Of a DNA stretch of 64,000 nt, positions 47,960 through 59,900 are shown piece after piece; within the stretch, counting starts at the first letter, position 1; every line of letters begins with the position of its first letter. The notes beneath the pieces were generated by a model that saw nothing but the letters and a program-made list of their open reading frames with translations, searched no databases and had not been told where the DNA came from. Both the position numbers and the translations under genes were made by a program. Origin of the DNA: Nymphaea colorata (lineage: Eukaryota > Streptophyta > Magnoliopsida > Nymphaeales > Nymphaeaceae); the NCBI RefSeq assembly GCF_008831285.2, contig NC_045147.1:18826854-18890853 (forward strand), read 5' to 3'.

Positions 47960-50900
47960 TTAGACAGATCTCTGCATAGCCAAGTCAAGCAAGGTGCGGA
48001 AGAACTGCTGCGGGAACATAGGTGGATTCTCTGCCAATGCCTGGAAGGTTCATTTTAAGGTCAATGGTATGAAACTAATAGCACTCAAGTAGTCACTTAA
48101 AATATCAGCACCCAAAAGGAAAAAAGCTATGGTGGAGTTTTTGCTCTTGCCTGGTGGATAAGAACTGTGGAAGGAGTCATACCAGGCACAGTGTTAACCT
48201 CTATGATCATGACCTAAACATTATGACATGGAAAAGGAAAGGAAAACGAGGCAATGAGAGAAAATATGGAAAAATTCAGATAGCCAATAGTTATAAAACT
48301 GAAAATTAGACAACAATAGAACACTAAATCTAACTAGTAATCAGATATCTAGTTGGTTTACGTTCTTTCACTCATGCAACCAACCCAATGGATATCTAGA
48401 TCTAGATCTAATTACATTTAAACGTCCTGACACCATCTTCCAAATCTAACGCCACATTTTTAAATCTCTTACATGATACTTGATTGATTTTAGGTGATAT
48501 GAACAAGATCAACATAAATATACACTGTTTAAAAACCTAAACGCAATTGTGTACGTTTTTTTGTGTTGCATGTGCACGATATTTTGTGAAATTAAAAATA
48601 AAAAAATCAAGCAATCTATATGCTTTTTCTCAAAATAAATTTAGAAAACCTTCTTCTGTTGAACATACCAGCAGAATAACTGCAGCTTTGAACTTATGTT
48701 TCATGAAACAAACATCAGGACCACCAGTGCATGGTATGAGTTTTTTTCTTTTTTCCTTTATGATTACTATAATCTTTAGGTGGATTTAAATCTCATGAAA
48801 ATAGATCTGGTATTGCAATATACATGTCAACCACAACCTATTAGAAGTAATGAAGTAACTTTGTTCAGATAAAACAAATTTGGTAGTCGCACTTTAACAA
48901 ACATAAGCAACTTTCAATAAATAGTCAGTTTTTATCTCCTTATGCTTGACTTGATTATTTTTTCCACAAGAATAACTAAAAAATGTCAGACTCACAGCCT
49001 TGCCACAACGACATCCAAGCTTTTAAGAAACCAGATTGTGACAGCCCGCTCTACCTTGCACCACATTGAATACTCACTACTAGGCACTCTACTGGGAACG
49101 AGGTAGATTCAAGTGTTATGGTTGTTAGGATTATTGAAGTCAGGATCTAGATTCTAACACACATACACAACTGCATTAAAATGTAAACAATTGGCAAAGG
49201 GCTTGCAATTGCTTGTCCCACCCATAAACATGAATATGACTACATCAAGAAAAAGTTATTCCCTTGCTACTTTTCTGATGTTTGAACTAATTGCAGTGAC
49301 CATGTAATCAAATTTTGACAGTACATGCATAAGGCAGTAGAGTATTAAAGGAGAAATGAAAAGTAAATTTCAGTAGTAAGCAAAATTTACTTCTCCAGTG
49401 TCTACATGGACAAAAGCATCAATCCTAGAAAACCCTTCCAGACCCAGCGTATTAGCAATGAGCTCGATGTGTTCCTTACACCTTGCCAAGGCTTCATTTC
49501 TGAAATGTATACACATATTTCAGGCACATTTTATAAGAAAAAATTCATATTTTGTCAGACGACAAAATTTTGATGGGATCTTGACACACCATAAAAGCAT
49601 CCATAAAGCAGTTTTTTTCCTAAAAGAATGCTCAAGCTTATCGCCTAAGGAAAAGGTGCTCTTACCAGCTGATACTAGGGCGCTCTTCTTTCCAGTGTAC
49701 ACGATACATGATAAGCATTCAAGAGTCACTAATTTTGAAGATTGCAGAGGAAAGACAAAGTTGTATGTGAAATACAAAGAAATATGCAAGTTGCCCAAAT
49801 TGACTAGCATAAAGCAGTTAAGAGAGTAGTTAATTTCATAAATTGCCAAAATCCATATGGTGATTGATGTAGAATGTAGATCTATGTCACATGACACAAG
49901 TGCTGGTGCAGTATTTTCCCAAAAGAGCTTGGATGTGAGACATGTAGCGTTGCCACAATGACATACAAGCTTTTAGGAAAGTATGTGCTGACAAACCTCC
50001 CTATCTTGCTCCACATTGAATGCTCACAGTTACGCATTGAATGAGGAAAGAGATAGATTCAAATGTTACAGTTGTTAAGATTATTAAAAGCCAGGGTTCT
50101 AGATCCCAACGCACATATGCATATATACAATTGCATTAGAGTGTACAGAATACATACATCAAATGACAAGAGCCCCACCCACACTGTCCCTATACCCAAA
50201 TCAACTCAGGTGCAGCAGCCTGTCTTGCCATGTCATATAGAATTTTAGAGTAAGACATTATTACCGATCCCCTTCTCACCAAACTGTCATTCAAAATAAT
50301 GCAATAACTATTTTCCAGGAACATCAGCTTTATATCCATTTAGATGCCATTTCTGTTTCACGGAAATGGCAACAAAAGCTGTTCTTCTAATGTGAAGTGG
50401 AAAATCCAAAGACAAAAAAGAAGTATTATGGACACACTTGTAAGAGAAATTAATGAAAACAATTAATGAGAATAACCAAAGGTCAAATAGCAACCACCAC
50501 AAGGAAATAATACATATATGAAAGGAGCAATGGAACAACAGCTTTCGCAGACCTGATTATTGACTCAGGAGGTGGTGTAAGGTTTATGCCAGTGCCTCCT
50601 GTTAAAAAGCAGTATCACGCTTCAGATAGAGACAAAGGACAGCTAAACTTTTCAGGAGCAAAAGGATCATTTTCATTGGAAAATTAAAATTTGAAACCAT
50701 CATTGATGGCAGTTACAAGAAATCAATGATGAAAACTTATCATATACTTGATAACAAGGGAAAGCACATACAAATGGTCAGTGAACATATTTAATCCTAT
50801 TTGACAGAGATATGGTTATGATCATACGGTAGGATAATGTATAATGATATAAATAATAACAGCTTTCAGGTGCATCATAAATAATAAATTTAACATTTGG

Positions 50901-53900
50901 ACAGCTTTCAGTACCATTTGCTTGAATATCAGAAATCAAAGAGAAAATTAATGAGAAGATTAAGGCTTACCTTGAAATTTCTCCTCCAGTGACAAAATAT
51001 CCCCAGATTCTTTAACAGTGATGCTAGGAGTCAGAGAGTGTACAGCTCCACGCTTTCCAACAACACCAACCGTGATTTCAATCCACCTACTATGTCCTTC
51101 CCAATTGAGAACACAAGAATTAGCATCCTCCCGCTTGTAAGAAACAGTAATCTCATTGGTCTCTATGAAAGGTTCAAAGATTAAGAACTCAGGTGGCGGA
51201 TTTGGCATCTCAATAACCCCATGTGCCTAAAACATAAACAATGATGTCAATGAACCAAGAGTAGGAACAGAAGAGAAATCTTCTCTGAAAACATTAGACA
51301 GCGGTATGCATGATAGTTGCTGCCTCCAATAAAGCCAGTTATGAATGCATAACAGAAGTCAGTTATGAATGCATAACAGAAACATTAGGAGGAAAGTCCA
51401 CCAATCATTTAAGAAATCCCAAATTCACTAGTTGATCAATAGGCTATGACCTTAAATGTAACGAAGAACCTGAACATAAAATATTTTTTTCTATCAAGAT
51501 GTTAGCAAGGTAACTAGACAAATCTACAGCTTTAAGACATTACTGAGGTGAAACATTTTAAGCACCTCATGTTTCTGCAACACCCGTATCATACAGAATT
51601 CAAGCAGTGGATGCAGTAATCCACATCATAACTGGAGCAGACAAGTTAATACTTGATTCATAGAGATTAGATATCAAAGACTCAGTCTACATTATAGCCA
51701 TGAATACAGTTCCTTGCTTTATATGTGAGATTTCTATCAGGTATTTTTCAGCAAAAGATAATTTCTTGGGAAAAATCTCAGGACTAAAAAAATTAATTAC
51801 AAAAATGAAAAAAGGAGCTTGTCCTATTTTTATAACCTATATACCAATAAAGGTTCAACATAGTTTAAAATGAAGAACACAAAAAGGAAACGTACACTAA
51901 TTTACACTAAAAACTGACTTTTTATAGAAAAAGGGAAAATATTGTGATATAGTTATAATAAATATTTTTGGCAACAATTTGAAACCATTGAGAGATTTCA
52001 TCTAAAACCATTTGGTGTTGTTGATGCAATAAAAACACAATTTTTTCAAAATATCGATGATATTTGTAACTTTATATAAAGTTGCAATTACCAAATAGAC
52101 CAGCTTACAAAGACACCTAAAAGCAAAGCCAAAGCAGCATTTATTTTGAGAGTTCATAGTAAATGAGTGGACATTAGCCAATTGCTACTTACTTGCTGCA
52201 CAAAACACTAATGATACCTGAATTTCCTTACTTTTAAGTCATAGTTATTAAGGGGAGAAGCTGGAAGTTACTCATGCAGAAAATAAGTTGGGTCTGAGAT
52301 ACCCCTGAGGAAGTCATGAATGACTTGGTTCCAGGAAAAAGGTGATCAGAATGAGCGTCCTTTGCACGTAACAGTAAAGAAATTCACTCCTTGTAAATGA
52401 AAGCTAGCTACATAAAAATAGCATTATTCTTTCACATTTGACCACAATCCTATATGATACACATTCAACTCAAGCTGAAGCTCATTTTTACAACACCAGC
52501 ATTTTCTTTCTTGTATGCTGGTGGTACCCAATTCACTCCCCTGAGACAATCCACACAGGCAGATCCTATAACCAAATTTATGACAAAGCTCATCACTCCA
52601 TCTTGCAGTGCTTGATGCCTAAACAACTACATTCCAGACAGAACCATAGGGAACATAAACCACCACTGCTACATCATCGCGGAGCCCCTTTTGAATGACA
52701 AGAAGAACCACCATGTCAACACATGTAACACCTCCTCTGGCAGGAGCTTGTACCCACAAAAGTTTCTGGCTAAAGGTTCATATACTATCAGTTATCCTGG
52801 ACTAAGACTCTGAAAGAAGACATAAAGAGGGGATTGTTCACAACATTGCACAGCTCATCTAGGTCTGCTGTGGAGACCCGAAGTCTTTTTAGTCTGTAGT
52901 AGTTAAATATACAATACAAAAAAGCCACCCAGCCAAGATGGCCGCTCAAGTGCTCAAAGTCACAAATATCATTTTCGGGTATAAAACGATGAAGTTTTTC
53001 TCTTATATAATACAGCAAAGTTGTTTTTCTAAGGAAACTCTCGACAAATTTTAAAAATTAAAAAATAAAAAACTGGTAACCAAAAAATGTAAAAATTGAG
53101 AAAAAAAAGAAAGAAAAAAGGCAAAAAAACGTGAATAAAATGCATTTTTTTCATTTTGGATTTTTTTCAAAAAAACATGATTTTTTCCCCTTTTTTCAGC
53201 TGACTTGTTTTTAACATTTTATTTTGCGTTTTTTCCGAATAAAATATGTTTTCTGTGACACTGCTTTAATGAAACCATTTTCACACTGCACGTGATGAAT
53301 CTTCTCAACATGACACTTATGCCCAGGCAGGAGTTACTTCAGCACCATAGCACCTAGTACTTGAGCATTAGGTCGGAACCAGGATAATAAGAAATATCCA
53401 AAATGGTAGTTTGGGGATCAAGTCATCTTTGTTCTTTTGGTTTAAAGAAAGGAAGGATATCTGAGAGAATAAATCTAATAGTTGTTGAATCTTTGTTTAA
53501 GTGATCAATATCTGATATTTATTTCAATAAGCTCAGCCACGAAAGGATTAATCATGTCAATTGAAAGGTGTTGCATGTCACCTATCAAACATGCAAGTTG
53601 AAGAGTGTAACACTGTGAATGTGTAAAGTTCATCCTCTCCTTACTATACCATAACAACTGATCATCCCGCTCAGCAAAAGTTGATTTACCACCTCCACTA
53701 TAAGAAAAAACAACGGAAGGGCCCTCAGCATCTGGAAGGATGTGTCCCTCAATATTAGGTGCAAATTGGCTTGAGTACACCATAGCTCTCTCCTCTTCTA
53801 TCCTCACCAATTAGTATGCCCAGTATATCACTTCTCCATTACAAAATTTGGTCTGCTAAATTCAACCAATCTTCAAATAGAAGTAGACACAGACATTTAC

Positions 53901-56900
53901 ACATTTGTTTTCTATTCATCCTACCAAGTCGCTTCATCTCTGCTACAATATTGCTAGAATATGTCCACCACTCTCTCAAATGATCAAATCCCAGCTGGAT
54001 AAGATTCAGACTGATCTGAAGTCTGCTTTCTTATGGATTTGGCTTTGATGCCATATAAAATGGAAAATAGAAAGTAAAACACAAGCACTGTAGGCTGGTT
54101 TCATCTTCCTTAGTTGAAGCAAGCAGTAATAAGCCATGAGAAAATAGAAGGAATATATTAGAAACATATGAACATAAAGGTACATAAAAGGAATGCCAAA
54201 ACAGCACAATCGATGACCTTATGAATTCAAAATTTTCCAAGAAAGTAATATCAACATTTCATGCAGATGGAAACAAATGCTACAACAGCACAATTGATGA
54301 CCTTACAACTTAAAAGAATCCAAGAAATTAATATCAATATTTCACAATCAATAACTCTATAAATTCAAAAACATCCAAGAAAGTAATATCAACACTTCAT
54401 GCAGATGTAGTAGAGAATCATACTTCACCTTAGACAAACAGTTCTTGGGCAATCGTGGCAAACAACTCTTTAATGCATCTACATAAATTATCAAATCCTC
54501 CGAACAGCTGAAAAATATATTTCCATAACATGTAACACTCAAACAATCAAGCATAAACAGATGCCACAGGAAATCACGCTGGTTGGATGACAAATACACG
54601 CCCACTTTCAAAATCACTTTTCTAATCCTTGAGACTTGAAAATTTGTAAATATTAGAAAGTGAACGATCAAGCAAGCAGTTGAATCAACAATTTCACTAG
54701 TTTGCTTACCATAACCTGGCAACTCCTGTTGAGCAGCCATCTTTAGCTGGCTTGACACATAATGTTTCAGACTGAAGCCTTGTTGTCAAATCATGCCAGA
54801 GTTCAGACAAAGCACCACTGAGAATGTCCTCTTTTCTTCTGACATCTTTGCATATTGTGAGGACTCCTGAATTTGCCAGCTGTAAGTAACAAGGAAGTTC
54901 AAATACGATCATAGGAAGAGAGAAGAAAAAATAATCAGAAGCCTCTATCTCTATCTAGTGCATTAGAAGAACTCTGCATGGAGATCCTCCAGCTGTCTAG
55001 CTCCATGCCACTTCAGAGCTAAAAAGCTCAATCTAGAACCTCAACATGGTGCATCAGAAGAAAAATATCAGCTAGGCAAAAATGGCATCACTTCAGCATA
55101 AAGCAGAAAATGAGTCATCTAGGCTGATTTTGAGTTCAATAGAAATTAAAAGCATTTTTCATCTGTGCTTGGAGCCAGAAACTCAGATTTGTATGAAGAT
55201 ATTGAAGCCTCATTGAAGTCCATTCAGATGTAAAGAATCCATATAAAACATTAGTGCAAAACAGGAATCAAATCGCTTACAGTGTACTGGTGAATTTTAT
55301 ATACCAAATAGAAGATAGATCAGGTTCGCCTACATGAAACATTAAAACTCAAATTCATGTCCAAAGCTGAAATGAGTTTTATATTTGATGAATATTGGAA
55401 ATTGCAGGTGACTAAGCTAAATCTAGGTAAGTTACTGATCAAATTTTTGCTAAAATAAAGCACCCACACCCTTCACCTGCAACGTGCACCATCAGTCACA
55501 TGACATCCTAATGCTTCCATATTTATTTCCTAGGATAAGAAAAAATAGTTAAAACTCAGTTCACAGGATATGCACGAAGAGGTTCAAGACCATCACATGG
55601 TTCTCACTGAAGGGGGGAAAACCTCAGACAGAGGATCCATCAACACTTAGACCCATGCACTCTTAGAAGTTAAATGTAAATTTTAAGTTTAGACCATGTA
55701 TGCAAAGCCTTTGAAAAAACAATTCTGCAGCAAAACTAACCATGAAATTGTGAAGGATATAATCGTTTGCAGAGTGATGAACCAATAGCATCATAGAAAG
55801 CTAATGGTTTCTTCAGCTACAAGACTCCCAAAAATGATAGAAAAAATGTAGAAAACTAGCTAGCTATGTGCTCGAAAACCAAAATCTCATTTTGCATGAG
55901 TAAGTTGCCCAACAGAAATACAATTAGCAGCTGCTACATAAATTGCTCTATTATATCATTCCTAAGACTGTAATAATAGTCAACACTCCTTTATGGCTGT
56001 ATCTTCTGTTGCAGCGGAGAAGAAGAGAGTGAGAGAGAGAAGCTGCCGTGAGATTGAACCTTTTGATCTTTTCATTACGATAACCCTCATCTCTCTTATA
56101 AAAGAGATTAGGGTAAAAAGGGATTTACAAAATAACTCAATGGAAAATAAGGAAAATATTAAAGAGATCTTATAACTCTTTAATATTACAAGGAACCTCC
56201 TAAAACATAAAACTTTTCTTGTTCAACACTCCCCCTCAAGCTGGAGCATACATATTAAACATGCTCAGCTTGTCACAACATCTAGAGAAATCACTAATAG
56301 GAAGAGCTTTGGTGAAGATATCTGCAGCTTGATCTTCTGAAGGAACATGAACAGTGGCAATGGTTCCTGCTTGAACGAGATCTCGAATGTAATGGCAATC
56401 CACCTCAATATGTTTAGTTCTTTCATGGAAAACTGGATTGTTTGCAATGTGTGTGGCTGCTTGATTGTCACAATACATCTTCATGGGAAGTGTGATTGAC
56501 ACACTTAAGCTGGATAGCATGGATCTAGCCCACGTCATTTCTGTTGTTGTTTGAGCCATAGATCTGTATTCGGATTCTGCACTAGATCTTGACACCACAC
56601 CTTGTTTTTTGCTTCTCCACGATATGAGATTGCCTCCCACAAATACACAAAATCCTGTGGTAGATTTTCTGTCCTCTACTGAGCCAGCATAATCAGCATC
56701 ACTATAGGCTTCCACTTCCAGAGTCTTGCCTTTTGTGAACAAAAGGCCTTTGCCAGGAGAAGATTTCAGATATTTAACCACCATCAAAGCAGCATCCCAA
56801 TGAACTTTCCTTGGTTTTTCCATAAATTGACTTAGTTTTCCAACTGCAAAACTAATGTCTGGTCTTGTCACGGTAACATAGAGAAGTTTTCCAATAAGGG

Positions 56901-59900
56901 ATCTGTAAGATCTAGAATCCACTAATTCTGTTTGGTCATCATGAAGATGTATACGTGGATTCATAGGTAAATTTGCTGGTTTAGCTCCTAGCATCCCTGT
57001 GTCCTGCAATAAATCAAGAACATATTTCCGTTGAGAGAGAACAACACCCTCCCCATTGCGAGCAACTTCTATTCCCAAGAAGTATCGTAGAGGACCCAGA
57101 TCTTTCGTCACAAAGTGTTTTTGAAGAAACAACTTTGCATCAGAAATTTCTTGATCAGAATCACCCGTCAGGATAATATCATCAACATAAACCACGAGAA
57201 CAGTTATACCTCGGGAAGCCTTCTTGATAAACAAGGAATGATCAAGAGGAGATCTCACAAAGCCACACTGTGAGACTACCTCGGAAAACTTGTGAAACCA
57301 CGCACGAGGACTCTGTTTGAGTCCATAAATAGCTTTCTTCAGCTTGCACACTTTTCCACACTCCCCCTGTCGTTCAAATCCTGGTGGTTGTTGCATATAG
57401 ACAGTCTCATCAAGATCACCATACAAAAAGGCGTTTTTGACATCCAGTTGATACATGTGTCAGTCATGGTGGACAGCCACAGAAATAATAAGACGAATGG
57501 TTCCCAACCGAGCAACTGGAGAGAAGGTCTCAAAGAAATCCACACCGTAGGTCTGCGTGTAGCCCTTAGCAATCAATCGAGCTTTGTATCGTTCCAAAGA
57601 ACCATCAGAATTATACTTAACTGTGAATACCCACTTTGAGCCAACAATATCACATCGAGGAGGAGGATCAACAAGTTCCCAAGTGCCCCTCTGCACTAAG
57701 GCATCCATCTCATCTTGCATAGCCCGTCTCCATTGGGTGTCTAATAAGGCCTGCTGGTGACACGTAGGAACTGTATGAGCAGCCAAAGCATGAATGAATT
57801 GTTGCATATTTTTACTAACCCCATCAGTAGACACAAAATGAGATATAGGATGTAAAGTACATTGCCGTCTGCCTTTGCGAAGAGCAATAGGTAAGTCTTG
57901 ACAAGGATCAGAATGAGTAGGGCTATGCGCTTCAGATGTACTTACCTCCTGAGAAACGGTTGGCAAAAGATTATGAGAAGGGTCCTGTCGACGTGTGTAG
58001 ACCAGCGGTGGATCACGAAACTTGGACACAACAGACGAAGGAGATTCAACAGGGAACGACTCCAAAGGAATAGGAGGAATAGGTAGTGGGTCTGGAGACC
58101 GTGGCATCTCAGTAGACATAGGAGTGAGGCTATAATAAGGTTGAGACTCAAAGAATGTGACATCCGCACTGATATACTCTTTTTGAGTCAAGGGATCAAA
58201 GCATTTGTAGCCTTTATGGTTTCTGGAGTAGCCAATGAAAACGCATTTAATGGCTTGGGCTCCCAATTTGTCACGTGTGGGTCCAAGAATGTGAACAAAG
58301 CATGTGCAACCAAATACTTTGGGAGCCACTGGAAACAAAGATCTTTGTGGGTGCACAAGTTTAATGGGGATCTGGTTATCAATGGAGGATGAGGGTAAAC
58401 GATTGGTTAAGTAGCAAGCAGTAAGAATAGCATCTCCCCAAAAATATGCAGGGAGATTAGTATGAAGCATAAGGGAACGAGCCACATTTAAAAGTTGACG
58501 ATGTTTTCGCTCAACTATTCCATTTTGCTGGGAAGTATGGGGACATGTAAACTAAGGAGAAATGCCATTATCTGAGTAAAACTTCATTAAGGTAGATGCC
58601 TTAAACTCAAGAGCATTATAAGTGCGAATGTTTTTAACAAGAATACCAAACTGGGTCTTTATTTCAATAATAAGGTTTTTGAGAGTACATACGACTTCAG
58701 ACCTTTCCTTCAAAAGAAAAACCCAGGTGACTCGAGAATAATCATCTACGATGACAAGAAAATAACGAAATCTTGACCTACTAGCAACTCTGCTAGGACC
58801 CCACACATCAACATGAAGAAGATCAAATAGTCCACAACTGGACGTACTAAGACTTGATGAATAACTACTACGAGTGTGTTTGCCAAGTTGACAAGCTTCA
58901 CACTGGAACGACTCTGGTAAGGAGAGATGTGGAAGGAGATGACGGAGCTTGGAGACAGATGGATGACCAAGTCTGAGATGCCACTGGAACGAGGAGGACA
59001 ACGATGTGATCGATGATGCTGCAATACCCACGGGATCCGACAGGAAGTAGATGTCCCCTTTCTCATAGCCTCCACCAATCGTCTTCCCAGTTGGCAAGTC
59101 CTGAAATGAACATAAACCAGAGTCAAACGTAACACGACAATGTAAATCATTAACCAATTGTCCAACAAATAACAAATTTGTGGGAAACTTAGGAGCATAT
59201 AACACATTGGGAATAGTCATAGATTGAGAGATCTTGATATCTCCATATCCCATAATGGGTGACAATCTACCATCTGCAAGTCTCACATGACGTATCTGAG
59301 GTAGTGAGTGTAGCACAGTAAACATAGAAGGCGTACTACAAAAGTGCCTCGATGCCCTGAATCAATAATCCAAGTAGTACATATATCATGTGAGATAGTG
59401 TCAACAGACATAGCGCTGTCAGTCATAACTGTGGAGGCCGATGGCTGAGTAGATCTGTGTGCTAGAAAGTCCTCATACTCTGACTTATTGATACTCACAG
59501 TCATTGTCTCAGGCTGAGAAGAAGATAAAGACCCATTTACTACTGATGACGCTGCTTGGGCCGCTCCAATAGAAGACTGTAAAGAGTTCTTCTCCAGCTT
59601 TGATGTAACATTTCTTCCTAAGAATGGCGCTGCAGTAGGACGACCATGTTTATCCCAACATCTGTCTTCCAAATGACCTATTTTCCCACAATAAGTGCAC
59701 TGAAATCTCCCCCGACCTCCTCCTGACCCACGGCCCATGCCTCTTCCCCTGAAGAAACCGCGTCCACGTCCTCCTGAAGCTGCTAAGGCAGAGGCATGGA
59801 TATCACTGGCCGGTGAAGAGAGGGTCACAGCAAGACGACTAAGCCTGTTGTAGGCTTCAGCTAGATCAGGAATTTCTACTCCAGTCAACATCTGAGCCTT

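Larger units (their letters stand above)
51227..54428 (-). other. Large ligase intron (3.2 kb) with small repeats
   Basis: The intron runs between exons 54429-54507 and 50971-51226. It holds a 24-bp tandem duplication, diverged tandem repeats near 54195-54408, and an A/T homopolymer-rich patch at about 53040-53240. A 101-codon frame at 53505-53810 (minus) and a 76-codon frame at 52788-53018 (minus) have no recognisable domain. They may be remnants of inserted sequence. No further ligase exon is needed here, because the protein reads through without a gap. Confidence 0.7.

Noticed and set aside
49398-49829. 143-codon frame on the plus strand
   Set aside because: It is antisense to ligase exon 49391-49499 and the adjoining intron, with no domain of its own.
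53505-53810. GGGKST as a possible Walker A motif
   Set aside because: The first glycine of GxxxxGK(S/T) is absent and there is no Walker B or surrounding P-loop fold.
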